Source of the DNA: Dryas octopetala
Lineage: Eukaryota; Streptophyta; Magnoliopsida; Rosales; Rosaceae
Direction of reading: 5' to 3'
Assembly (NCBI GenBank): GCA_963921425.1
Contig: OY992839.1
Coordinates: 1,428,501 to 1,492,500 of the forward strand
DNA: 64,000 nucleotides
The stretch's first letter is position 1. Every line of letters starts with the position of its first letter. Positions 37,127-46,351 of the stretch are shown in pieces. The notes beneath the pieces were generated by a model that was not told the DNA's origin, ran no database searches, and saw only the letters and a program-made list of their open reading frames with translations. Position numbers and translations under genes: made by a program.

Positions 37127-38688
37127 AGATGCAGAAAGAAGGACTTTTGGACCTTTGTTGACAGGGTGTCCATGACTAGTCTAGCTCTTGAAAACAAGCA
37201 CAAATACCTATTCCGAAACGTCGACTTGGGTCGGTCATCGCTGATTCGCTGGTATGACATCAAACTACATAAGAGTGGGCCACGTGGTTGGCCCAAGAGC
37301 TTGACACAGCACCACGTAATTGTGTCGGTCATGAACACCGCTTGGTTTGTTAGCATGCTCTGCCACATAGTCTTAGAAAATGAAATTGGGCTCTTGGCCC
37401 ACCCTATATTGGGCTCAGAAATTTTGGGCTTTACAGACAAAGCCATCCAAGTCTCAAGATGTCCTGTAAAACATGGGAACATAATGAGTTAGGCAGCGAC
37501 CTGTCAATTGGAAACTGAAAAAGGTGCATTAAAATTTAAAACTCAAAATATATGCAATGGAAAAGAGAGAATTTTGATTAAGATGAAAGTGGAGCTGTCT
37601 TTCTCCAACCATGCGGCTTTAGAAATGGACGAAATGGCCATTTTCAATTGCTTGTCAATTCAAGAAGGATAAGTCATTTCTCAAGGCGTGGCATATAAGC
37701 ACGATGTGAAGGGTAAGCAAGCCAAATTTAGGGCCCACAAGCTTTCCCAATTTGGATCTATTGTTAATTGAATAATTAACTTGGTTCCCGTTAAAGTAAA
37801 TACAAACATAAAATTATACGCTTTAATATTTTCTTTAAAAATTAAACATTTACTCAGATGAAGTAAATTGTCTAAAAAAAAGGTGTTGGCTTTGTAATTG
37901 AAATTGTATATTTCCTTCTTGACTATAAAGAGTAAACAAAGGTTGATTGTTTGTAGTTTTTCTTTTAATAGATTATTTGAGCCAAAAAAAGTGCATCTAA
38001 ATGAACTTATAATTCTTGTCTCCGAAATCCACATATTCCACCATCATTCCTATAAAACGAACAAGTGTAAAATAGATAAAAAAGGATGAATGCAGATTAT
38101 CAGCGGCAGAACAATAATGTTAAAATTTGGAACAAAATTTTAACAAAAAAAAAAAAACATATTTTGTCTCTTCTTCTGATAAAATGCCTGACCCCTATAT
38201 ATCTTATTTTGGAGTGCCCTCGTTCAATGTGGGGATCAAAGCTCCGATTTCAGAATAAAAAAGATTTGGATCACAGCTCAAACTATCAGATTCAGGGTCC
38301 AATTGTTCCAATGGGATCTGATCTGTACTTGTTTGAACTATATTTATGCGGCCCAAACATCTATTTCTAATAGACTTTTTATCTTTTCTTCTGAGTTTGA
38401 GAATTTATTTCATAGCTACTCCTAGAAACAGTATCACAAATATTTTTAGTAGCAATTTTTATATCACTAAGCATGAGCTTCCTCTATTATCAGAGCTCTT
38501 TTGCTAAGTTTAGGCTTTTTACGCGTCACATTCAAACAACAAAAGCTGAAGCAACAGATTGATAGCTATAAAAAAAAATATACATAAATCAAATTCCAAA
38601 TATTAAACAACACATATACTATAATTGGCTAAAGCAAATTCACACCTATAATATCACAATTACAGCAATTTCACACCTATAATTGGCT

Positions 38689-39791
38689 TTAGTCGTTGTT
38701 CTGATTAAGCCTAGCGGCCGCCGCCATTGATTCAGCCACTCCACCTGGAGTAGTCCTCATTTGAGGACTATTCCTTATCTCAGCTCCCATTGTTGCCTTG
38801 GCATCCTCGCGCGTCACAGGCTTGTCCCTTGGCAACTTCTGACTCGCATCCTCCAAAACATCGCCGAGTATTGTTTTATCCACCTACCGCTTGTTCACAG
38901 TCGCCGCATACTGAGCCTTAGCGGCCACACCGCCGGGCGATATTTCGTTTTTCCCGGTGGCTCTCATTTCAGCAACATAGACTGCAGCGACGTCGCTTTG
39001 GTCAACGGCTTTGTCACCCGCCGACAGACCACTCGCCTCTAGAGTTTCACCAATCGTAATCGCATCCGGATCAAGCACTGCTCCAGGAGATTCTACCGGC
39101 ACCGGCGGTTCCGTATTTTTAGGTGAGTAGTGCTAGATATACCACATTTTTATACCACAATTTTATACCACCTTATGTGGCAACTTACATGGCATTCATA
39201 CATTGGATACTAAAAAATAAAAATAAAAACCCAAAAATAAAAATAAAAACTCTGTCCAATAAAGTAATGGCACATAAGATGGTATAAAAATGTGGTATAA
39301 GAAATGTGGTAAGTATAACATTATTCTAAAAATAATAAAACAAACATTAATTAGTAAACTCTTATTTCAATTTTGATTACTAAATAATAATGTGACACGT
39401 GACTTAACATTTATGTGACATGGCAAAAATTGAGATGATTAATAGTTGATGTTTGTAATACTACCTGTTCACCAACTCGTTCAATGACCAAGCGGTTGCC
39501 GTCGAGATCGGCCTCTAAAATGCTGACTCTTTCATATTTTGCCACCGTGGCATCGGGGTGGCCAACGAGACCCTCTCGCTCGTTATGCGTGGCTGCTGAC
39601 TGCATGACTGCGGCCGGGCCACCGCTCTTAGTCTCTCCCAGAACCATGTTTTCAGCGGCCTGCATGGTAGCAGCGTCTCCGGGTGCAATAGGCTTGGATG
39701 CCAATTCGCCTGAGACGTTGAAAACGTCGCCGTATTTGATGGGTTCCCGATCATCACGGGGTCTTTGTGGCTGTTGCACTTGCTGGCTCAT
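38689..39791 (-). pseudogene. Seed maturation protein (SMP-family LEA), copy 3, disrupted
   Basis: Exon 1 (39791-39465, 109 codons) is intact and starts MSQQVQQPQRPRDDREPIKY with a two-residue insertion. Exon 2 has a premature TAG at 38886-38884 where the other copies have CAG (VNTR-Q-VDK against VNKR-stop-VDK). The exon 2 acceptor and the VVAQ codons are replaced by an insertion at about 39117-39327 that carries a MITE. The C-terminal part after the stop remains readable to RLNQNND. Few other changes have built up, so loss of function looks recent. A shortened product ending before the last SMP repeat is possible only if splicing survives, which I doubt. Confidence 0.88.
39126..39327. mobile_element. 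Small MITE at the intron/exon 2 boundary of SMP copy 3
   Basis: Inverted ends of about 55 bases can be matched: TATACCACATTTTTATACCA and CCTTATGTG on the left against ATACCACATTTTTATACCAT and CTTATGTG on the reversed right end. The element is AT-rich with AAAAATAAAAATAAA inside and no coding capacity. It is absent from the same intron in copies 1 and 2. The target duplication is not clear; flanks show TATTTTTAG on the left and its reverse complement on the right. Confidence 0.7.
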
Positions 39792-39946
39792 GTTTTGTGA
39801 ATTGCGGGTAATTCGTAATTGATCACAGACTAATTTCAGTAGTTTTGTGTTGTAATTCTTAGGAGTGTCCAGAGCAAAAGGAGTGACTAACTTATATGTA
39901 CTACTTGTTGGGATGTAGGGAGAATGTGACACCTCGATCAAATCTA

Positions 39947-39954
39947 CACGTGGC
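39947..39954. promoter_or_regulatory. ABRE-like element, SMP copy 3 promoter
   Basis: CACGTGGC lies about 156 bases upstream of the copy 3 start, at almost the same distance as in copy 1. The promoter is preserved although the gene is broken. Confidence 0.6.
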
Positions 39955-40590
39955 AGATGCAGAAAGAAGGACTTTTGGACCTTTGTTCACAGTGGTCCAT
40001 GACTAGTCTAGCTCTTGAAAACAAGGTTAAATATCTATTCCAACACGTCTACTTGGGTTGGTCATCGCTGGAATGACATCAAACTACATAAGCCACGTTG
40101 GTTGGCCCAACAGCTTGACACAACACCACGTAATTGTGTCGGTCATGAACACCGCTTGGACGCTTGGTTTGTTAGCATGCTCTGCCACATAGTCTTTGAA
40201 AATGAAATTGGGCTCTTGGCCCAGGCTATATTGGGCTCAGAAATTTTGGGCTTTACAAACAAAGCCATCCAAGTCCCAAGATGTCCTGTTAAACATGGGA
40301 ACACACATTATGAGTCAGGCAGCGACCTGTCAATTGAAAACTGAAAAAGGTACATTAAAACTCAAAATATATGGAATGGAAAAGTGAGAATTTTGTTTAA
40401 GATGAAAGAGGAGCTGTGTTTCTCCACCCATGCTACTTTAGAAATGGACCAAATGGCCATTTTCAATTGCTTGTCAATTCAAGAAGGATAAGTCATTTCT
40501 CAAGGCGTGGCATATATATGCACGATGTGAAGGGTAAGCAAGCCAAATTTAGGGTCCACATTCTTTCCCATTTCTGATCTATTGTAAGAA

Positions 40591-41266
40591 CGTAAGATAT
40601 AAAGTGAAGAAAAGTGTAAGATATTTTTGGAACAAATACCCTTGTAATATTCGATCCATTAACATCAATCCGAAAAGAAGTGAGACCAAAGATAAGGATG
40701 AAGTGATCGATCATCTTAATAGCTCTTAATTAATTACACCATAAAGCAAATTAATTAGGACCTAACTAATTACACTATAAAGCTAGTTGTTAAATTATAA
40801 CAAACAATATCAGAATGTAAAGGCTGTGTTTAATTCATATCTATATTTTTTTTTTCATGGATTGCTTTAGAGTGTGCATGTGATTATTTTCATGGGTTAC
40901 CAAGTCACCAGTTTAGTAGACTTTTCCTCTAGGGACTTAGTTTAATTAATCTTGTAATATATACAAATTCATAGCCTAGCTAGCTTGCTTGTAGCAAAAC
41001 AAAGACATGCACCGGACATAAATGTGAGAGTCATGTTGCTGGGACAGGTATGCAGCTGCAACTATATAACGAATTAATTTAGTGTATAAATTTGGATAGT
41101 TCCATTGATATAAGATTCAATGGTACTGAGAGAAATGAATGAAGCTAGGCTGAAAATTGATCAAATATATTGAACAACCAATTTTAGCTGCAAAAATAAT
41201 GCATTCCATTCCATTCCATGCATGCCTAGCTCTCTTATAACTGTAGAAAATTAGTCCCAAAATTAA
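40591..41266. other. Intergenic, AT-rich, no gene seen
   Basis: This stretch runs between the end of SMP unit 3 homology and the MITE at 41267. No open frame with family features or RNA gene is visible. Confidence 0.6.
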
Positions 41267-41587
41267 GGGGGGTGTTCCCAACTTAGATTTCATTGGATTT
41301 TAAAAGTCCAATGAAATCTAGGTGTCCCCAACTTAGATTTTAATGGATTCCAATGAAATTTAGGTGTCCCCAACTCAGATTTAATGGATTCCAATGAAAT
41401 CCATGTGTCCTCAAAAAGTCATGGATTTCATTAAGTGAAGAATTTGGATGGATTTTAATGGATTTGAATGCATTTTTTACACATAACAAATTTCATGAGA
41501 ATTCCACCAAATTCCTTTAGATTTTGATAAATTCTATGAATTTTAAAATCCATTAAACTCTTTTAAAATCTGAGTTGGGAACACCCC
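41267..41587. mobile_element. MITE, probably PIF/Harbinger-type
   Basis: Inverted ends read GGGGTGTTCCCAACTTAGAT on the left and GGGGTGTTCCCAACTCAGAT on the reversed right end. TAA stands on both outer sides (just before 41267 and at 41588-41590), matching the 3-base target of PIF/Harbinger elements, although the left end has two extra G. The left part has three internal repeats of a CCCCAACTTAGATTT...AATGGATTCCAATGAAAT module. No transposase is present. Confidence 0.7.
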
Positions 41588-41730
41588 TAAATGTTCACAA
41601 TTAACATGTTCATGCATAATTGGTAAATTAAATTAAGCAACAAGTCTTGGACATGTTCACAACATATCGCTCAATTATTCATTATACTTGACCACGTACA
41701 GTAATTCTGAAATTGGACTAGAGGATTTAA

Positions 41731-42252
41731 TTACTGTACAAGAATCAGCCTCCCATTTTCTTCATCCTCTTGTTCTTGGAGCTTGTTATGAACATTATCA
41801 TCACAAACATGCTTCTTTGGAACTGTCACAACCAGTTCCTGACCACTCCACGTGGCACTAGCCAACTCGGGTCTTGTCGAAGGTGGGAGCCGATACCTCC
41901 ACAGATCAAGATCGTCGACTGCTACTTCGTTCAAAGCCGACAAATCACCACCGTCCGTTTTTCGGACCACGATCTTGGTCACCCCGGGATAAATCTCTAT
42001 CGTGTGGGCCCAGACGACGTCGTGTTGGTCAGTTACTAGTCGGGTGGTGGCGGCGGTGAAACGGAAAGAGTAGGAGGTTTCTTTGACCGAAACGTCGGCG
42101 TTTGAGTGGAAAGGGAGCTCGAGAACGTTGGCGAACACGTGAGGGAGTCTTCGGAGCTTCTTCGAAGAATAAGAAGAAGAAGTGACGTCGTATGACATGC
42201 TCCGCTTCTTTGGGGATGACGATGGGTGGACCTTCTTCTTCATGGTAACCAT
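41731..42252 (-). CDS. HSP20-like (alpha-crystallin fold) plant protein
   Basis: A single exon encodes 173 residues, starting MVTMKKKVHPSSSPKKRSMS with a basic, Ser-rich leader and then SSKKLRRLPHVFANVLELPF. The segment WSGQELVVTVPKK near residues 136-148 matches the conserved (N/S)G-x-L-x-V-x-VPK strand pair of alpha-crystallin domains. The segments ahead (ETSYSFRF, HTIEIYPGVTKIVVRK, LWRYRLPPSTRPELASATW) fit beta strands of the same fold. It lacks the C-terminal IxI motif of true small heat shock proteins, so it is better called HSP20-like than a class I/II sHSP. Cellular role unknown. A second ATG at residue 4 is also possible as start. Confidence 0.75.
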   Translation of the reverse strand: MVTMKKKVHPSSSPKKRSMSYDVTSSSYSSKKLRRLPHVFANVLELPFHSNADVSVKETSYSFRFTAATTRLVTDQHDVVWAHTIEIYPGVTKIVVRKTDGGDLSALNEVAVDDLDLWRYRLPPSTRPELASATWSGQELVVTVPKKHVCDDNVHNKLQEQEDEENGRLILVQ

Positions 42253-43203
42253 ATCTTACTTTCTTTGCAGCTCAAAGTCTCACAGGGATAGAGGGAATTT
42301 GCTCCTTATGTTACCCTCTAACTTTGTTTTGTTCTCCACAGCAATCTTTTACACCAGTCTTATAATGGTGTGACCGTGTGGGCTAGAAAGCCCACAGTAA
42401 AATCCTTCGACTTGGTGATATGGTATCATATGTTTGGTCTGTTAGACAACATCCAAATAAAGCAATGTAAAATAAAATCAATCTTTGACATTATACCCGC
42501 CTAGAAAAAAAGTTGTAAGAATAAAATATGGGTAGTGCTAGGTGTGCCATGTTTTGATATCATCTTTCTAACAAATGTGAGTTTATTTTCTATAAAATAT
42601 TGGTTGGACCGGTGAAGTTGAGGAACACAAGCATTGATGGGAGATTGGGGTGGGGGCAAGACAGAAAAGCATTGCAAATGAAGAACTGTATTTGTACAGG
42701 TAGAGTCCAATCATATGGAAACAAAAATGTCTTATATAGTAGAATGATTTAAATAAACATATGGACCCCCTAACCTTATGCATATATGCAAACCCACATT
42801 TTGTTGTATCATTGAGAAGTTTCTCTTATTTTATTGATATAATGTTCTCATAGGATCATATCATACCCAAATATTTTAAGCAACAGAGTTTAAAAGAACA
42901 TGTCTTGTTTGCTACTTACACTACAAACAAGCCTACAACGACTATGTAAAAGAAATGCCATCTTTTGTTACATTGTATGAATGAATAGAATATGTAGGTT
43001 CAAAGAAACATGGACCAAAAAAAACCTTTGCTTTTGCTAACGTATCACTTTTGAGCCTTCTTGGAAAGAGTTAAAACTGTTAAATTGACTATTAGGAGTT
43101 TAGGACCAAGTTGTTATATTGGATTATGTCTCCATAGTCCATATGCGTGTGATCATCATGGAATTAAATTGAAAAAATAAGATTTAAAGACTAATAAAGA
43201 GAA
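42253..43203. other. Intergenic, no gene seen
   Basis: This is the upstream region of the HSP20-like gene and the approach to the tRNA. GGGTAGTGCTAGGTGTGCCA near 42531 resembles the start of the MITE in SMP copy 3 (AGTAGTGCTAGATATACCA), but no partner end was found nearby. Confidence 0.5.
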
Positions 43204-43276
43204 TGGAGATGCGGGGTATCGATCCCCGTACCTCTCGCATGCTAAGCGAGCGCTCTACTATCTGAGCTACATCCCC
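43204..43276 (-). tRNA. tRNA-Ala(AGC): tRNA-Ala (anticodon AGC)
   Basis: The minus strand folds as a 73-base cloverleaf. The acceptor stem pairs GGGGATG with CATCTCC (one G-T), the discriminator is A, and the D arm is GCTC-AGATAGTA-GAGC. The anticodon arm CTCGC-TTAGCAT-GCGAG has anticodon AGC, and the T arm is CGGGG-ATCGATA-CCCCG. A and B boxes are intact, there is no intron, and CCA is not encoded, all as expected for a nuclear plant tRNA gene. Confidence 0.97.
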
Positions 43277-43316
43277 AGTTACGTCACCACCACTCCAGTT
43301 AGAGAGGGATTTCCAT

Positions 43317-43450
43317 GGGGCATGCCCCAGTGGGGCACCTCTCACATAAGGTGGGACCCACAACTATGTGGGTCCCACCTCATGTGAGAGGTGCCCCACT
43401 GGGATGTGGGTCCCACCTTATGTGAGAGGTGCCCCACTGGGGCATGCCCC
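43317..43450. repeat. Perfect 45-bp inverted repeat with a third internal arm
   Basis: Arm A (43317-43361) and arm C (43406-43450) are exact reverse complements over 45 bases. Arm B (43368-43403) repeats the first 36 bases of arm C with one difference and can also pair with arm A across a 6-base loop. Each outer end is the palindrome GGGGCATGCCCC. The whole is GC-rich in an AT-rich setting and lies 40 bases from the tRNA-Ala 5' end. It may be a very small foldback transposon. Confidence 0.93.
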
Positions 43451-43451
43451 A

Positions 43452-45130
43452 TTAAAGATTTATGCCTCCAGTTAAGATTAATATACATAGATAATTATTG
43501 TTATATTTTAAAGTTAAGAGTTGTTTGGCATCTCTTTCGGCGTGCAAAGTAAAGTTGGAACAGAAACGTTTTCTTGGCCAGCTTTCTCCACTTTTTCGAA
43601 CGCACCAAGTAAAGGCAAAGATCCCCATGGAGATTTATTCGTTCCGGGAAGGGGGAACAAATTCATTAAAAATTCCACACCCAACCCACCCAAGCAAGCT
43701 TTCAATTCCATCACAACTACTTTCTAAGACCGACTCAGAAGAAGAAACCGACACCTGTAGGTTGCTATTACGCTCCCGATTCTCTAGCCGGTCTTTCTTA
43801 TCCCTATTATTTTGTCCCGATATTTTCACACACCCTATTGCATTACCTCAACATGGGTCCGACATATGTTGCTTGCCGTTATGGAAATCCCCGATATGCC
43901 CTCGATAATGGCTTTTTAATCTACCACAAAATATATCCATCTTCTTTAGAAGTTGTCCCATATGCCCTCAGAAAATAATCGTTTGTCATAAATTCATAAT
44001 AGGTATATTGAATTTAGGTCAAATAATACTTTCAATTAATGCACTTTGTTAAATTTTCATCTCCATATTAGGCTGTAATTTTAAATCCCTAATTCACCAT
44101 CACATGCTTGCCATGAATTATTTTCTGTCATTTCATATGATTTTAGAACTTTTCAATCACCAACTATTTATACATATGAATTTGGAAAGGTTTTTGTTTT
44201 AAAAAAATTTAAATATAGGAATGACTACCCTATTACTTTACCCATTTTACTGATAAGATTAAAGATTTGAGTTTTATAAAAAAGAGTTTGTCCGGTCTCA
44301 AAAAAATGATTCTTTCGACGGTTGGCTTAATGGGAACTACAAGAGTTTATTTTTTTGGTCAATAGATAATTTCATAAAAGTCCAACAACGGACAAAATGA
44401 TACACATAACATGAACTCAACCAAGCATGTGTCATGAATGAATAGGAAAATGTCTAGATACTTAGCAAAAGAAATAAACAAAGCAAAACAAAATAAACTT
44501 AACTTGGCTACACCAAATGACAAAGGAGGATAAGCGAAGCAACATAGTTTATTTTGTAAGAAATCTAATTTCATTGAATCGAAAAGAAAGTAGTATAAAT
44601 TCAATGAGTAGAGAATAGATATTCCATAAATCTTTCTTGATTTTACCATTTAAGGAATCAATTATAATTACAATAATAGAGTTGTGTATTTTTAAACTAA
44701 AAATTGCAAATTGAAAATCTTAACAAACCACAAGAACTGAAATCATAATTTGGCTTTGAATTTATTGTATAATATCCAAGAATAAGCAAGTGATTTCCAC
44801 TTTTTACAAGAATGTATGAGTGTGAGGAAGTTACCAACCAAAATTTAATGATAATACAAGGAAAATATTATTAATGTTTACTTAGCAAAAGTTGCAAAAC
44901 ATAAAAAAACCAATTCTTCTATTATTTGTTAGTGATTAACTAATTACTAATTGTTTATCTGCTTATTTCCAAAAGGTGATTGCAAGGGTAAAAGAGTCAA
45001 CACAAGGAGAATGATGGAATGTCATTTTGGTAAATCCAGTAAAAACGAGACCCTGTTGTCTAACCATTCACATTATACAGTACTATGCAGTAGGCAGTAC
45101 GCTGTAGGGTCTCGCTGCACGTTGTTTTAT
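43452..45130. other. Intergenic, no gene recognised
   Basis: A less AT-rich stretch at about 43510-43910 has open frames on both strands, but none shows a known domain. The rest is AT-rich spacer up to the leader of the PNRC-motif gene. Confidence 0.5.
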
Positions 45131-45329
45131 ATACGACTGTAGAGAGTCGTTTCTCAGATCTTTGGATTCTTTCTTCTTCATATCTCTCCGGGGCTCAATT
45201 CCCAATTCCCAATTTCCCATCCCATTTTAATCCCTAAAAATATCTTCGGAGCTCAACGACAGCAACAACAGGGAGAGAGGAATTTCACTCCCCTCGCGGC
45301 TTTACTGAGAATTTTCTTGCTCTTTTTTG

Positions 45330-45482
45330 GTAATTTTTCTATCACTTTCTCGAGCAATATTCATGTATTTTGTTATATATGAAAGTTTCATTTCTATGCG
45401 TTTTTTTAATTCGCGGTTTGCGAAATCATTTTCACGCCGTGGACGAAACTAATTTTTGCTTTTAACATTTTGCGATTTACAG
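45330..45482 (+). other. Probable 5' UTR intron of the PNRC-motif gene
   Basis: A donor TTTTTTG/GTAATTTTTC at 45330 and acceptor TGCGATTTACAG ending at 45482 bound a T-rich 153-base intron in the presumed leader, 260 bases before the ATG at 45743. Confidence 0.55.
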
Positions 45483-45742
45483 TGAGTCGATTCGGTGGCT
45501 GAATCAACGGCCCCTATAATCGATCGATCTGTTTTCGGGGTCGTCGATGTTCGATTTGGATCTGTTGTGGAGAAGATCTAGAAGTTTGAGTGATTTCCCG
45601 TGCAATTCGTACCCTAAAGCTGTGTTCTTTTAGCTTGATTTGAGCCCTGGGACTGAGTTATAGCTGTGGATCTAGTGAGTCACTTTCGGAATCGGACTGA
45701 CGCGAGCGAGTTAGACTCGTTGACTCGGACAAGTTTGTCGTT

Positions 45743-46351
45743 ATGGAGACGCTTCTAGTTGTGGCGCAGCATAAGAACCAGTACGACAACCGGGGAAAGC
45801 CACACGGGCCTGGCCGGTTCGGCCCATCGCCATCCAAGGGTTTCAGAGGGATCAATTGCCGGACTTTCCAATCCGGCTCAGGTATACTCCCAACCCCATC
45901 TAAGGCTTGCTCTACTCCTGTATCCAAACGGGCATGCTCTTCTTCTCCCAAGACACCTAACCCTAATGCAGATTCACACTCTGATAGTAAAACACCAGGT
46001 AGAACCCCTTTGAAAAGTACCCCAATTGCTATCAGTGCCAAAAGCTCTAAGAAAGAAAAGCGTTTTAATGAAAGCCTTTCATTTTCTGAGCTCTGGGCTG
46101 GCCCTGCTTACTCTAATTCACCTCCACCTAGTTCCTTGCCAATACCCAAGTTTTCAGTCCGACCCAAAAGAACCGTGTCTCTTGAATTGCCTAGCTCAGC
46201 TTCTGCTATTGAAATGCACCCAATTGCCAAGTCTGCACCCCCATCTCCAACTAGGGACCATGGCTCTTCTGCAAGAGACTTCTTTCATAATGCTGACTCT
46301 GCGACCAGGACTCTGCGTCGCATTCTCAATCTTGATGTTGACAATGAATGA
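45743..46351 (+). CDS. Proline-rich protein with PNRC/EDC1-like decapping-activator motif
   Basis: A single coding exon gives 202 residues, starting METLLVVAQHKNQYDNRGKP. It is basic, Ser/Pro-rich and probably disordered. Residues about 116-138 read ELWAGPAYSNSPPPSSLPIP followed by KFS. This matches the short motif (aromatic-A-G-x-x-[FY]-x-x-[SP]-P-x-P-x-x-LP-x-P) shared by human PNRC1/2 and yeast Edc1/Edc2, which binds the EVH1 domain of DCP1 and stimulates mRNA decapping. A conserved C-terminal patch, SATRTLRRILNLD, follows. By analogy it may act in cytoplasmic 5'-3' mRNA decay; that role is inferred from the motif alone. The presumed leader holds an intron. Confidence 0.8.
   Translation: METLLVVAQHKNQYDNRGKPHGPGRFGPSPSKGFRGINCRTFQSGSGILPTPSKACSTPVSKRACSSSPKTPNPNADSHSDSKTPGRTPLKSTPIAISAKSSKKEKRFNESLSFSELWAGPAYSNSPPPSSLPIPKFSVRPKRTVSLELPSSASAIEMHPIAKSAPPSPTRDHGSSARDFFHNADSATRTLRRILNLDVDNE

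Larger units (their letters stand above)
31525..40590. repeat. Tandem segmental duplication carrying three SMP (LEA) genes
   Basis: Copy 1 spans about 31525-34763 and copy 2 about 35515-38665. Both include downstream flank, gene, promoter and a further 1 kb of upstream sequence. Copy 3 spans about 38686-40590 and begins abruptly at the gene's stop codon, so it lacks the downstream flank. Diagnostic shared blocks are GGATTATAGACTCGGCTATT (31528, 35519), CTACACGTGGCAGATGCAGA in the promoters, and CACGATGTGAAGGGTAAGCA (33770, 37698, 40518). Sequence at 34764-35514 is unique to the first gap. Confidence 0.93.

Noticed and set aside
43498-43930. Open frames on both strands in a less AT-rich block
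   Set aside because: No conserved motif and no splice-consistent structure; frames open on both strands suggest chance.
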